Assembly: GCA_002067895.1 (NCBI GenBank)
Contig: MVRE01000017.1
Coordinates: 62,001-126,000, forward strand
DNA length: 64,000 bases
Direction of reading: 5' to 3'
Source: Methanoregula sp. PtaU1.Bin051
GTDB taxonomy: Archaea > Halobacteriota > Methanomicrobia > Methanomicrobiales > Methanospirillaceae
Positions within the stretch are counted from its first letter, which is position 1; each line of letters begins with the position of its first letter. Positions 27,797 through 37,197 of the stretch are shown here, in pieces. The translations under genes were made by a program, and so were the position numbers. The notes beneath the pieces are model-generated. The model ran no database searches. It saw only the letters and a program-made list of their open reading frames with translations, and was not told the origin of the DNA.

Positions 27797-28660
27797 ATGA
27801 AGATCGATACCGGCATTCACATGAAGGGGGGAGTTATCACTGAACGGGATACGGATCTCTGCACGATCCGGATCCGCCTGCCCGCCGGCCAGGCCACGAT
27901 CGATCAGCTACGCGGGATTGCAGCAATAGTAAAGAGGTACGGTGCCGGGACCGTCCACTGCACGACCCGGCAGACAATCGAGATCCCCCACGTCCCCGCA
28001 ACAAAACTCAAAAAGATCGAAAGAGCTCTTATAAAAAACGGGACGCCGATCGGTTCCGAAAAGGACGAGATCGTCAACATCATCGCGTGCCCGGGCACGG
28101 ACCGCTGCAAGTTTGCAAATATCAACACCATCGATCTCGCCCAAAGGATAGATGCAAAACTCTTCGGGAAAGAGATGCCGGTCAAGATGCGGATCGCGAT
28201 CTCGGGGTGCCCGAATGCCTGCACGAGCCCCATGCTCAACGAGATCGGGATCATCGGCCGCGTGCTCCCTGTCAGGAAAGAGGGCATGTGCACCGGTTGC
28301 GGCACCTGCACCAACTACTGCAAGGAAAGCGCGATCCGGGTCAAAAGAGGCGTCTGCGTACTCGATCCGGAAAAATGCGTCCAGTGCGGGGTCTGCATCC
28401 GCTCCTGCCCGTATGGCATCATCCAGGCCGAGCACCGCCACTATCTGGTCACGGTCGGGGGACGGCGGGGGCGCCACCCCCGTATTGGCAGGGAACTAGT
28501 TGAAATCGAGGATGCCAACGACGTTATTACCGTAGTCGACCGGATCGTCAACTGGGTCTACCGCCGTGCCTGGAGCGGCAGGCTGCTATCTGACCAGATG
28601 GACGAGATACGGTTCGAGGCATTCCGGAAAGAGATTTCAGAAACGGTTTTGAGAAAGTGA
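27797..28660 (+). CDS. Small siroheme-type sulfite/nitrite reductase-like protein (Dsr-LP)
   Basis: 287 residues from ATG at 27797 (51 bases after cobS). N-terminal ferredoxin-like half-domain (RIRLPAGQATIDQLRGIAAI, TTRQTIEIPHV), then the siroheme-[4Fe-4S] region, with Cys at CPGTDRCKFA and CPNACTSPM, and two inserted [4Fe-4S] ferredoxin motifs CTGCGTCTNYCKE and CVQCGVCIRSCPYG. This matches the group-I dissimilatory-sulfite-reductase-like proteins common in methanogens, which lack the F420H2 module of Fsr. True substrate is unknown; sulfite or nitrite reduction, or an assimilatory role, are candidates. Confidence 0.87.
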   Translation: MKIDTGIHMKGGVITERDTDLCTIRIRLPAGQATIDQLRGIAAIVKRYGAGTVHCTTRQTIEIPHVPATKLKKIERALIKNGTPIGSEKDEIVNIIACPGTDRCKFANINTIDLAQRIDAKLFGKEMPVKMRIAISGCPNACTSPMLNEIGIIGRVLPVRKEGMCTGCGTCTNYCKESAIRVKRGVCVLDPEKCVQCGVCIRSCPYGIIQAEHRHYLVTVGGRRGRHPRIGRELVEIEDANDVITVVDRIVNWVYRRAWSGRLLSDQMDEIRFEAFRKEISETVLRK

Positions 28661-28673
28661 TTTTCCTGAATTT

Positions 28674-28970
28674 TCAGTACCTCCGGAGAAACCCCTCGTT
28701 TGTATCGTCGGTGCACTCGATAGCGGAGCCGTCCCGTACCAGCGTGTTGAACATCATCGCTGCGTTCATTAAGACCTCGTCCCCGCCCATCCCCCTGCTC
28801 ATTTCGGCAGTCGCCTGCGTCTGGGGGGCCGGCACTGCCCGTTTCCCGACAACAACACTTTTGCAGTGGATGCAGTATGCACAATGGCTGTAGACAGAGA
28901 CCTCCCCGTCGGCACATGCAACGGTGATGCGGTCTTTCTTCTCATCCCGGTGGAATTCCAGTACCTTCAT
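28674..28970 (-). CDS. Small hypothetical protein with CxxC pair
   Basis: 98 residues from ATG at 28970 (MKVLEFHRDEKKDRI). The first part is beta-rich with a CAYCIHC (two CxxC-like spacings) and the remainder is helical with Met-rich stretches (AEMSRGMGGDEVLMNAAMMF). I do not recognise a family. It is convergent with the siroheme protein, its stop lying 14 bases from that stop. Confidence 0.6.
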   Translation of the reverse strand: MKVLEFHRDEKKDRITVACADGEVSVYSHCAYCIHCKSVVVGKRAVPAPQTQATAEMSRGMGGDEVLMNAAMMFNTLVRDGSAIECTDDTNEGFLRRY

Positions 28971-29132
28971 CGTACATCTTCTCTTTACCCGTTGGCCGAT
29001 ATGTGGATTTCGGTTTATGAGAAAGGAAGAAGAAGAATAAATTTCTGGCACATGTACAGGCTCTTTTTCGTGCTTTTTTTCCTGCACTTTTCCCGGCATT
29101 TTTCCGGTATTATTCCGCCGCAACCGAAATGA

Positions 29133-29140
29133 TTTATATA
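29133..29140 (+). promoter_or_regulatory. TATA box of the EF-1alpha gene
   Basis: TTTATATA with a purine-rich CGAAATGA element directly upstream (possible BRE) lies 80-87 bases before the EF-1alpha ATG; the expected start site falls near 29165, leaving a leader of about 55 bases. This is the clearest archaeal promoter in the window. Confidence 0.65.
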
Positions 29141-29219
29141 GGTGGCTTTCCTATAAGTAATACTCGCACAAACTGACTGAAGGGACAGTTTTAGAGCTGA
29201 AATTACTGGAGAAAACATT

Positions 29220-30497
29220 ATGGCATCTGACAAGCCCCACATGAATCTCGCCGTTATCGGGCACATCGACCACGGGAAGTCTACTCTCGTCGGACGGATG
29301 ATGTTCGAGACCGGAGCGGTTCCGGCACACATCATCGAGGCCTACCGGAAGGAGGCTGAGAGCAAGGGAAAGGCGACCTTTGAATTCGCATGGGTCATGG
29401 ACAACCTAAAGGAAGAGCGTGAGAGAGGTATCACGATCGACATCGCCCACAAGCGGTTCGACACCCCGAAATACTATTTCACGGTCGTCGACTGCCCTGG
29501 GCACCGCGACTTTGTCAAGAACATGATCACCGGCGCATCGCAGGCCGATGCAGCCGTCCTCGTCGTCGCAGCCCCTGACGGCGTCATGGAGCAGACCAAG
29601 GAGCACGTCTTCCTCGCACGCACGCTCGGCATCAACCAGCTTATCATAGCCGTCAACAAGATGGACGCTGTCAAGTATGACGAGAAGCGGTACAACGAGG
29701 TCAAGGCGGCAATGTCCGACCTCTTGAAGATGGTCGGGTACAAGCCCGATGAGATCCTCTTCATCCCGATCAGCGCTCTTGCCGGCGTCAACATCAAGGC
29801 CGTTGGCGCAGAGACCCCGTGGTACAAGGGCCCGGCAATTGTCCCGGCGCTCGACACCTTCAAGACACCGGAAAAACCGGTCGACAAGCCGCTCCGCGTC
29901 CCGATCCAGGACGCCTACAGCATCAGCGGTATCGGCACCGTGCCGGTTGGCCGTGTCGAGACAGGCGTCATGAAGAAGGGAATGAAGGTCTCGTTCATGC
30001 CCGCCAACAAGGACGGCGAGGTCAAGTCCATCGAGATGCACCACGAGGAGATCCCGCAGGCAGTCCCCGGTGACAACATCGGGTTCAACGTCCGCGGTAT
30101 CGGAAAGGGCGACATAAGGCGCGGCGACGTCTGCGGACCGGCCGACGCCCCGCCGACCGTTGCGGAGGACTTCACCGCCCAGATCGTCGTACTCCAGCAC
30201 CCGAGCGCAATCACCGTCGGCTATACGCCTGTTTTCCACTGCCACACCACCCAGACGGCCTGCACATTTATCGAGCTCCAGAAGAAGCTTGACCCGCGCT
30301 CCGGCCAGACCAAGGAGGAGAACCCGACGTTCTTGAAGACCGGTGATGCAGCAATCGTCAAGATCAAGCCGAGCAAGCCGATGGTCATCGAGAATGTCAA
30401 GGAACTCCCGCAGCTCGGAAGGTTCGCCATCCGCGACATGGGATCGACGATCGCAGCCGGCATGTGCATCGCGATCAACAAGAAACAGATGAGATAA
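29220..30497 (+). CDS. tuf: Translation elongation factor EF-1alpha
   Basis: 425 residues, the usual archaeal length. GTPase motifs: G1 [10 protein letters not shown]2 region [10 protein letters not shown]3 DCPGHRDF, G4 NKMD, G5 SALAG. Domains II and III follow ([35 protein letters not shown]). Delivers aminoacyl-tRNA to the ribosome. It is followed 24 bases later by uS10, the ancestral str-operon arrangement, although S12, S7 and EF-2 are not upstream. Confidence 0.97.
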   Translation: MASDKPHMNLAVIGHIDHGKSTLVGRMMFETGAVPAHIIEAYRKEAESKGKATFEFAWVMDNLKEERERGITIDIAHKRFDTPKYYFTVVDCPGHRDFVKNMITGASQADAAVLVVAAPDGVMEQTKEHVFLARTLGINQLIIAVNKMDAVKYDEKRYNEVKAAMSDLLKMVGYKPDEILFIPISALAGVNIKAVGAETPWYKGPAIVPALDTFKTPEKPVDKPLRVPIQDAYSISGIGTVPVGRVETGVMKKGMKVSFMPANKDGEVKSIEMHHEEIPQAVPGDNIGFNVRGIGKGDIRRGDVCGPADAPPTVAEDFTAQIVVLQHPSAITVGYTPVFHCHTTQTACTFIELQKKLDPRSGQTKEENPTFLKTGDAAIVKIKPSKPMVIENVKELPQLGRFAIRDMGSTIAAGMCIAINKKQMR

Positions 30498-30509
30498 TTT
30501 TTTTTTTTT
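30498..30509 (+). terminator. T12 tract between EF-1alpha and S10
   Basis: Twelve consecutive T directly after the EF-1alpha stop. Archaeal RNA polymerase terminates on T-runs without a hairpin, so part of the transcripts may end here, giving more EF-1alpha than S10 mRNA. S10 follows at 12 bases with its own GGTG ribosome site. Confidence 0.5.
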
Positions 30510-30520
30510 GGTGATAGAAG

Positions 30521-30829
30521 ATGCAGAAAGCCAGAATCCGCCTGACAGGGACCGATTTCAATAAAGTAGAGATGGTCTGTGAGAGGATAAGGGAGATCGC
30601 AGAACGCACAGGTGTGAATCTGGCAGGCCCGATCCCGCTCCCGACTAAGCGGTTGGTCGTGCCGATCCGGAAGAGTCCCGACGGCGAGGGGACTGCCACA
30701 TGGGACCGCTGGCAGATGCGCGTCCACAAGCGCCTGATCGATATCGATGCGGACGAACGCGCACTGCGCCAGCTGATGCGCATCCAGGTGCCGAAGGATA
30801 TCGGAATCGAGATCGTCCTGGAGAGCTGA
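30521..30829 (+). CDS. rpsJ: 30S ribosomal protein uS10
   Basis: 102 residues beginning [13 protein letters not shown], the archaeal/eukaryal S10 (S20e) opening, with [20 protein letters not shown] in the middle and [13 protein letters not shown] at the end. It contacts 16S rRNA in the small-subunit head. Downstream of EF-1alpha in the same orientation. Confidence 0.97.
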   Translation: MQKARIRLTGTDFNKVEMVCERIREIAERTGVNLAGPIPLPTKRLVVPIRKSPDGEGTATWDRWQMRVHKRLIDIDADERALRQLMRIQVPKDIGIEIVLES

Positions 30830-30838
30830 AGGTGCGGC

Positions 30839-32509
30839 GTGCCGGCCGCAGGTTTTTCAGGACAGATCAAAAAAATCCTCACCTTTGAGCGGACATTTTT
30901 CCTAATCCTTATCATCGCGTTCATCCTCCGCTTCGCCTTCCTCGACTTAAAGCTCCTCCATCACGACGAAGCGATCCATGCATGGTTCTCCTACAACTTG
31001 CTGACAACGGGGGCATGGTCCTATGACCCCAGCTACCACGGGCCGTTTCTGTATTTCGTGACTGCCGCTATGTTCGCGGTCCTCGGGGCGTCCGACCTTG
31101 TCGCCCGCCTGCTCCCGTCATTCTTCGGCCTCATCTTAATCCCGTTCGTGTACTGGATCTACCGGCTGGGGTATCTCGATAAGAAGCAGACGATCCTTGC
31201 GGCGCTCTTCATAGCCATATCCCCGGACATGGTCTACTTCTCCCGGTTCCTGCGCCATGATATTTTCATGCTCACCTTCACGCTTTTGCTCGTTGTCGCA
31301 CTCCTCGCGTACTTCGAGAAAGGGCAGAGCAGGTACGCCGTACTTGCCGCCATTGCAACCACAGGGAGCCTTGCCTGCAAGGAGGAGATGCCGGTTATCC
31401 TGATCATCTTTGCAGTTTACTTCATCGTCGCCATCCGGCAGAAGCAGTTCGCCCTGCCCCCACAGTGGAAGACGGACCTCCTCTTCTGCGCCCTGTTCGT
31501 GGTTGGGATCCTTGCACTGCTCTATTCGGCATTCGGAGCCCACGTCGATACACTCATCGGGAAGGACTTCATGCTGAACACCACGGGATGGTACCAGGCG
31601 GTCGAGCACTGGGGTGCCATGCACAACCAGCAACGCCTCGGCGGGCCTTTTTACTTCTACATCCCGCTCTACCTGCTGTACGAGGTCCCGATCTTTATCC
31701 TTGCCATCATCGCAACGCTCCAGTTCCTCTTCCCGGTTGAACGGATCCGGGTATTCTTCCGCAGGTTGCTGAACTGGATCCGGTACCGGACTTTCACCCT
31801 CTCAACCGCCGAACTTGCCGGTGCAAGCATCCGTCAATTGTCCGTGCCAAGGGAGGGTACGAGAAAAACCGACGAGTTCATCCGGTTTTGCATCTGGTGG
31901 ATGTTCCTTACCATGGCGTTCTACGCGTGGGTCGGGGAGAAGGTGCCGTGGCTTCTTATCCCCCAGCTCCTGCCTATGATCTTCGTCGCCACGTACCGGC
32001 TCAACCTGGCGAAGATCGCCTTTGCCGCCATCGGCGTAGTATTCTTAATCGGCATGACATGGCACATTGCCTTCGTCCCTGTGGACATAAGCGAGCCGAT
32101 CGTCCAGGTCCAGAATTCAGAGGATATGCGGACCGTGATGGGCCTGATGGACAGGGCGGACCGGGTCGTGCTGGCCTCGACAAGTTACTGGCCGCTGCCA
32201 TGGTACTACCGCGGGGACATATGGAAGGAGAAGATCACCCTGTATGGGGAGAGGAAGGATATGGATGTTCTCACGGCACAAAATCCCGAAATGATCATCC
32301 TTCATGACACGGAGAGTTACGATATGATCGAAGGCTACGACAAGACGACTTACAAGCTCTGCTACTGGTTCTCGTTCTATGACAATGAGCACCGCCTCGC
32401 GGAGTACTATCTCCTGCGCGACGGCAAGCTGGGCAGCATCAACCTCGACGTATTCACAAGAAACGGCTTTGACGCCAATGCCTCCCGCAGCACCGCAGCC
32501 GTGACCTGA
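30839..32509 (+). CDS. Agl23-like membrane protein (flippase-associated, GT39-like)
   Basis: 556 residues with about ten helices. Start taken as GTG at 30839, with a GAAGGTG ribosome site overlapping the S10 stop. The first lumenal loop has LKLLHHDEAIHAWFSYNLLTTG, where an acidic pair after TM1 (DE) marks the GT-C fold of dolichyl-phosphate-linked sugar transferases, and DPSYHGPFLYF; this pattern belongs to the TIGR03663 (Agl23) family, associated in archaea with flipping or extending lipid-linked glycans. It starts directly after S10, 10 bases away, so it may be partly co-transcribed with the translation genes. The envelope/glycan genes continue at 35259. Confidence 0.85.
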   Translation: MPAAGFSGQIKKILTFERTFFLILIIAFILRFAFLDLKLLHHDEAIHAWFSYNLLTTGAWSYDPSYHGPFLYFVTAAMFAVLGASDLVARLLPSFFGLILIPFVYWIYRLGYLDKKQTILAALFIAISPDMVYFSRFLRHDIFMLTFTLLLVVALLAYFEKGQSRYAVLAAIATTGSLACKEEMPVILIIFAVYFIVAIRQKQFALPPQWKTDLLFCALFVVGILALLYSAFGAHVDTLIGKDFMLNTTGWYQAVEHWGAMHNQQRLGGPFYFYIPLYLLYEVPIFILAIIATLQFLFPVERIRVFFRRLLNWIRYRTFTLSTAELAGASIRQLSVPREGTRKTDEFIRFCIWWMFLTMAFYAWVGEKVPWLLIPQLLPMIFVATYRLNLAKIAFAAIGVVFLIGMTWHIAFVPVDISEPIVQVQNSEDMRTVMGLMDRADRVVLASTSYWPLPWYYRGDIWKEKITLYGERKDMDVLTAQNPEMIILHDTESYDMIEGYDKTTYKLCYWFSFYDNEHRLAEYYLLRDGKLGSINLDVFTRNGFDANASRSTAAVT

Positions 32510-32537
32510 AGGCAGCCAGGTGGCCGGCATACCCCTG

Positions 32538-32547
32538 CCCCCCCCCC
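32538..32547. repeat. C10 homopolymer in the convergent intergenic space
   Basis: Ten consecutive C lie in a 233-base non-coding region between two converging genes (Agl23-like and the CetZ partner). The rest of that region holds no convincing gene. Homopolymers this long are rare in the window and are a likely site of slippage or sequencing error. Confidence 0.5.
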
Positions 32548-32742
32548 ATCGTGCAGCGGCTGCCCCGTACCGTATCATCCGGGTCTCTCATGCCGCATGA
32601 CAGATCCCTTTTCATGCACCGTAAACGCCCGCTCGCCAGTGACACGGTGGCGGCAGAGTCAGCTACGGGAGTGAAACAGGAAAAATGCGGGAAGTGCCCT
32701 CGTGCCCGTAACCGGAAAAAAGGATGGAAAAAAGCCGGGGGG

Positions 32743-33888
32743 TTATCCCAGTTCGTCCCACTGGGTCCGTTTGCGGTAGATAACGTAACCAACGACACCG
32801 ATGACCACTACGACAACGACGAGAATAATGGTGAACGATCCGCCGGGGAGCGGAATCTTGATATTGAAATTGGGCAGGAAGCTCCATCCCGACTGGAGCT
32901 GCTTTTTAAGGGCGAGGGCATCGTTGTAAGTCTCGTTCCCCTTGGTGTACGCTTCCGTCGCCTTCTCCCGGGCACGGTCGTAACGGCCTGCGAAGATCTC
33001 GTCGTTCGCCGTAGAAATGAGACCGGCGGCGATCTCCCGCTTGGTCGTGATCCCGGTGAGTGTTGACTTTGGGTCCCCGCTGGTCGCGTTCGGTTTCAGC
33101 CATGTGATCACTTCATCGGCTTTGGTGATCGGCACCTGCGCATCGGCGACCTCCTTTTCCGCCCAGGCCTTGTCAAGGACCTTCTCGCCATCGGAAATTA
33201 TGGTCCCGGCATTATTAAGGCTCGTGATCGCCACCGAGTAAGCGGACGAGGGCTGGGACTTTGCATCGTTAATCGCTGCCTGTGCAGCACTGTATTTCGC
33301 CTCAGCCTCGGCCGTATCGACTTCAAGAGCCCCTTTCTCGTCGATATGGGCTCTCAGTGCCTGGAGTTCGGACTCCCGTGATGCAATAAGCTCGGTGACT
33401 TCCGCGGTGTTGATCACCTTGCGGGTGACTGTCACTACAGAACCGCTGACAGGGGTGAGGCGGTTGTCGAGCTCCTTAATCTCCACAATCGTCTTGTCAG
33501 ACGTGGCAGTGACCTGAGGGGCAACGCCCGTCATGGTGAACTTTAAGTTCATGGCATAGTCAGACGCGGGATAGCTGATCAGCCAGGCATCGATATTCAG
33601 CTGCTTCCCGCTCTCGGCCGCCTGCGGTTCCTCGATGTCGTTCTTGACAATGACATAGTTCCAGACCGCAGAGTCGAGGTCCGTTGACACGACAAGCGTG
33701 TCCGATTCGGGGAACGTATAGTCTCCTGATGACGATAGCTGCACGGTGAACGATGTCGTTACCGCCGTCCCCGGTGTCAGGTCACCGGAGGGGCTGACGG
33801 AAATCCCGGTGACTGTATATGCCGATGCGCACTGGATGCCTGCGAAAATGATGAATGCTGCCAGAATCCCTAATATCAGTCGTTTCAT
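32743..33888 (-). CDS. Type I membrane protein with coiled coil, partner of CetZ
   Basis: 381 residues from ATG at 33888 (AGGGT four bases upstream); a GTG at 33900 would overlap the cetZ stop. Signal peptide of about 22 residues (MKRLILGILAAFIIFAGIQ) ending near ASA. An immunoglobulin-like beta domain (residues 25-145) leads into a long helical, coiled-coil-prone part (about 155-320; EVTELIASRESELQALRAHIDE). The C-terminus has one membrane helix (FTIILVVVVVVIGVVGYVIY) and a very short cytosolic tail RKRTQWDELG. So most of the protein lies outside the cell. Function is not known; coupling to cetZ suggests a role in envelope organisation or shape. Confidence 0.75.
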   Translation of the reverse strand: MKRLILGILAAFIIFAGIQCASAYTVTGISVSPSGDLTPGTAVTTSFTVQLSSSGDYTFPESDTLVVSTDLDSAVWNYVIVKNDIEEPQAAESGKQLNIDAWLISYPASDYAMNLKFTMTGVAPQVTATSDKTIVEIKELDNRLTPVSGSVVTVTRKVINTAEVTELIASRESELQALRAHIDEKGALEVDTAEAEAKYSAAQAAINDAKSQPSSAYSVAITSLNNAGTIISDGEKVLDKAWAEKEVADAQVPITKADEVITWLKPNATSGDPKSTLTGITTKREIAAGLISTANDEIFAGRYDRAREKATEAYTKGNETYNDALALKKQLQSGWSFLPNFNIKIPLPGGSFTIILVVVVVVIGVVGYVIYRKRTQWDELG

Positions 33889-33896
33889 TTTTACCC

Positions 33897-35072
33897 TCAC
33901 TCAAACAGCGGGTCGATGCCCTCATCAAACATAGTCGTTTTTTTATCCTTGGACTTTATAACATCTTCTTTCGTTTCCCTCGCGATATCGAGTAGTTCCT
34001 TGATCCGGGGGGCGTTGCCGACTGTCGCGAGCATGACGACAGCGGCCACGTAGTCACTGTTGACCGGGTAGTCCCCGCCCCGCACCTCCACACCGGCGAT
34101 GTTCTCCTCAACCCAGCTCTTGGCCTTTTCGACGCCCTTGCGGTCCATCTGGTCAGGGGGGCCGGCAATCAGCACGAGGGCCCGTTCGGCCGTGGAATAA
34201 TCGCAGGGAAGGGTGAGCCGGCCCAGCATGGCGCGCCGGACGAGTGCCACGATCTTCGCAGCCTTGTCCTCGCCAAGGAGGACCTCCTCGGTGGCCTCGC
34301 GTTTCTGGAGCTTGTCCTTGATCCCGCCAAGGAGCCCCCGCTTCTTCTTGGTATGGCTGCTTATGACTTCGCTGATCGCGTACCCGACCGAGGTGATCCC
34401 CCCGCCCCGCAGCGTGTTGATGATCTCGCTGGAGTCAACCACCATCTCGCCAACGCCTGCCTTGCTGACCTCCCCGGCACGGAAGAGAACCGCGAACCGG
34501 CGCACGACCTCGTTGTTCAGCCGCTGGAACGCACTTTTGACGCTCTCGCCCTCGTTCTTCCATGCCGAGTTGTCGAAGATAAAGCAGTTGTCGGTCTCGT
34601 TGACAAGCGTGGTTAAGCTTCGTGCCGCATTGTACGAGTACAGGCGGCCCTCTTCGGGAGCAGGGATGATGCCAAGAGCGTAGACCGGTTCCCGGTAGAT
34701 TCTCTTTAAGTGCCGTGCAAGGACCGGTGAACCGCCTGACCCGGTCCCTCCGCCAAGGCCTGCGACGATCACGAATGCATCCACGTCGTGCGTACCGCGG
34801 GTGTCGATCGCGGTGATGATGCTGTCGATCTCATCAGCGGTGACGCGGGCCCCCGTGACGTTATCAGTGCCGACGCCATGGCCCTTGACGAGCGTCTGGC
34901 CGATCAGGATCCGGTCCCGCATCTCGATATGCTTGAGGCCCATCAGGTCGGTGCGGGCAGAGTTGACGGCGATCCCCCGGAAGCTGTTGGTCCCGAGCTT
35001 CTTGTCCTGCTCGATGAACATGTCGACAATTTTGCCGCCAGCCTGGCCAAAACCTATGAAAAATACTCTCAT
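33897..35072 (-). CDS. cetZ: CetZ-type tubulin/FtsZ-family GTPase
   Basis: 391 residues. The nucleotide-binding N-domain opens MRVFFIGFGQAGGKIVD and carries the tubulin signature GLGGGTGSGGSP (residues about 106-117). The T7-loop region reads GEMVVDSSEIINTLRGGG, in which the catalytic acidic residues of DSSE match the CetZ/tubulin form rather than FtsZ NxDFAD. A C-terminal domain and a charged tail (KSKDKKTTMFDEGIDPLFE) follow. CetZ proteins control cell shape and motility in haloarchaea; methanogen members are scarcely studied. The membrane-partner gene follows eight bases after its stop. Confidence 0.9.
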   Translation of the reverse strand: MRVFFIGFGQAGGKIVDMFIEQDKKLGTNSFRGIAVNSARTDLMGLKHIEMRDRILIGQTLVKGHGVGTDNVTGARVTADEIDSIITAIDTRGTHDVDAFVIVAGLGGGTGSGGSPVLARHLKRIYREPVYALGIIPAPEEGRLYSYNAARSLTTLVNETDNCFIFDNSAWKNEGESVKSAFQRLNNEVVRRFAVLFRAGEVSKAGVGEMVVDSSEIINTLRGGGITSVGYAISEVISSHTKKKRGLLGGIKDKLQKREATEEVLLGEDKAAKIVALVRRAMLGRLTLPCDYSTAERALVLIAGPPDQMDRKGVEKAKSWVEENIAGVEVRGGDYPVNSDYVAAVVMLATVGNAPRIKELLDIARETKEDVIKSKDKKTTMFDEGIDPLFE

Positions 35073-35258
35073 CTGAACGACACCATCCTATAGGCCTTTA
35101 GGTACATATCTGTGAGTATAGGTATATGCTTTGTTTTATGAAGTTGATTTCTTCAGTTCAAAAACTTTCTTATAAGTACACGAGGGTTTTTTTCAAAACG
35201 GAGGGTATTTGTCGGAGGCTTTTTCATTTCAGGCAAATAATACTGGGGATAGTACATC
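35073..35258. promoter_or_regulatory. Divergent promoter region, cetZ and FAD oxidoreductase
   Basis: 186 AT-rich bases between divergent starts. On the plus strand TTCTTATAAGTA (about 35168-35180) is a TATA-like element about 80 bases before the FAD gene; on the minus strand TATACCTATACTC (about 35112-35128) is a candidate for cetZ. No operator repeats were clear. The shared region could co-ordinate both operons. Confidence 0.45.
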
Positions 35259-36491
35259 ATGAGGATCTGTATTATCGGGGGAGGACTGACCGGTCTTGTC
35301 GCCGCCCGTGCACTTGCAGGCGGGCACGAGGTTGGGCTTTTCGAAAAGCGGTCATATCCCGGCGGCTGCCTCTCCTCGTACCGGATCGATAATTTTTCAA
35401 TCGAGGAATATTACCACCACTGCTTTTCCGGGGATACGGCACTGTTTTCCCTGATACAATCCCTCGGCCTTACCGATAAGCTGGAATGGTTGAACGGGTC
35501 GACCGGCTATTATGCCGACGGTACAATCTACCCGCTCACAACACCTGTCCAGATCTTGAAATACCCTTACCTGTCGCTTCAGGACAAAGCAAAACTCGCG
35601 TACCTCACGCTGCGGGCAAAGTCCATGCTTGCCGAAAACTATGACGGCATCCCTGCTGAAAAGTTCGTCCGGGACACACTTGGCGACGGTATCTATACCT
35701 CCTTCTTCGAGCCGCTGTTAAACAGCAAGTTCGGTGAGAACAAGAAGAACGTCTCGGCCGCATGGCTCATCTCCCGGATCGCTATCCGGTCAAACCGGGG
35801 GGCATCCGGCGAACGGCTCGGGTACATGAACGGCGGGTTTTCGCAGCTCATCGACGCCCTTGTGGACGATATACGGAAGAAAGGCGGAACGATCCAGGGG
35901 CAGTCCCCGGTCACCGCAATCCGGCGGGATGGCGGGTCATGGGAGGTGAACGGGCAGAAGTACGACACGGTCATCTCTACCATTCCCCCACAGGAGCTGG
36001 CACGGATCGGCGGGCCGGACGCGGGTTTTATCCCGTACCAGGGAGCCGCCTGTGCAACGCTCGGCCTTGACCGGGACGTAACGGGCGGGATCTACTGGTT
36101 GAACATGAAGGACCCTGCACCGTACGGCGCCATTGTTACCCATACAAACTTCGTCCCGAAAGAACGGTTCAGCTGCCATATCGTCTACCTTGCATCGTAT
36201 TTCAGCGGGAGCATGCCGCAGAACATCGATACAGCGATGGTTGCGGATTTCTGCCGGCGCTTCTCGGTTGATAAGGATGAGATCCGTTGGATTAGGATGG
36301 CGGTCGACCCGTTTGCCGGGCCGGTCTATACGCTCGGGTACCGTGCGAAGATCCCGGCCTACGAGTACGGCGGCCTCTTTATGGCAGGCATGTTCTCGGA
36401 ACCGAACTACCCAGAGAGGAGCATGGAGGGATCGGTCAGGGCCGGCCTTGCCGTCGCAGAACGCGTAAAGGCGGTGCAGTCCCGTGGCTGA
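35259..36491 (+). CDS. FAD-dependent amine-oxidase/protoporphyrinogen-oxidase-like protein
   Basis: 410 residues. The dinucleotide fold is at the start (IIGGGLTGLVAARALAGG) with the Glu-ended second strand (LFEKRSYPGG) and a C-terminal FAD motif (YGGLFMAGMFSEPNYPERSMEGSVRAG). In glycan clusters such proteins resemble UDP-galactopyranose mutase-like or desaturase-like flavoproteins; haem or carotenoid synthesis is not supported by neighbours. Its stop overlaps the glycosyltransferase GTG, so the two are coupled. Confidence 0.82.
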   Translation: MRICIIGGGLTGLVAARALAGGHEVGLFEKRSYPGGCLSSYRIDNFSIEEYYHHCFSGDTALFSLIQSLGLTDKLEWLNGSTGYYADGTIYPLTTPVQILKYPYLSLQDKAKLAYLTLRAKSMLAENYDGIPAEKFVRDTLGDGIYTSFFEPLLNSKFGENKKNVSAAWLISRIAIRSNRGASGERLGYMNGGFSQLIDALVDDIRKKGGTIQGQSPVTAIRRDGGSWEVNGQKYDTVISTIPPQELARIGGPDAGFIPYQGAACATLGLDRDVTGGIYWLNMKDPAPYGAIVTHTNFVPKERFSCHIVYLASYFSGSMPQNIDTAMVADFCRRFSVDKDEIRWIRMAVDPFAGPVYTLGYRAKIPAYEYGGLFMAGMFSEPNYPERSMEGSVRAGLAVAERVKAVQSRG

Positions 36492-37197
36492 GCCGGCCGT
36501 CACAGCGATCATCCCGGTATTCAACGACCGTGCCGCCCTCGAAACTGCCATCCCGCAGTCAGTCGCGGTACTTCAGGAGATGACAGGCGGCAGCTTCGAG
36601 ATCATCGTTGCTGAGGACGGGAGCACGGACGGAAGCGCTGAGCTTGTCCTGCAGTTTGCAGAAAAGGATCCCCGGATCCGGCTCCTCCATTCTGACGAAA
36701 GGCAGGGGCGTGGGCGGGCGCTGAACCGGGCGATTGCCGCTGCAGGTGCACCCGTTGCCTGTTACTATGACGTGGATCTTGCAACCGACATGCAGCACCT
36801 GCCGGAACTTATCCGGGCGATTGAGATCGGCGCCGATGTCGCGACGGGCTCTCGGCTCATGCCGGGGAGCGATACGCGCCGGACAGGTGGGCGGGAGATC
36901 GCGAGCCGGGGATTCAACTTCCTCGTCCGGCTCATCCTTAAAAGCCGGGTGTACGACCACCAGTGCGGTTTCAAGTCATTCCGGCGTGAGAAGATCCTGC
37001 CGGTGCTAGCGACGGTCAGCGCCGGGCACTGGTTCTGGGACACCGAGCTTCTCGTTCGGTGCCAGCGGCTGGGACTGACCGTCGCCGAGTTCCCGGTGCG
37101 CTGGCGTGCCGGGAAAGGGACGACGGTAAAACCTAAAGACATAGTCGGGATGGGTTCGTCCATCCTGCGGTTGTGGTGGCAGCTGCATGTACCGTAA
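36484..37197 (+). CDS. Family 2 glycosyltransferase (dolichyl-phosphate sugar synthase-like)
   Basis: 237 residues from GTG at 36484. GT-A fold motifs: PVFNDRAALETAI at the start, EDGSTDGS, and CYYDVDLATDMQHL, which holds the DxD-type metal site. HQCGFKSFRRE and WFWDTELL are conserved in DPM1/dolichyl-phosphate hexose transferases. It should load a hexose from a nucleotide sugar onto a dolichyl phosphate. No C-terminal membrane domain is present; the neighbouring flippase-like protein may provide it. Confidence 0.92.
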   Translation: MAEPAVTAIIPVFNDRAALETAIPQSVAVLQEMTGGSFEIIVAEDGSTDGSAELVLQFAEKDPRIRLLHSDERQGRGRALNRAIAAAGAPVACYYDVDLATDMQHLPELIRAIEIGADVATGSRLMPGSDTRRTGGREIASRGFNFLVRLILKSRVYDHQCGFKSFRREKILPVLATVSAGHWFWDTELLVRCQRLGLTVAEFPVRWRAGKGTTVKPKDIVGMGSSILRLWWQLHVP

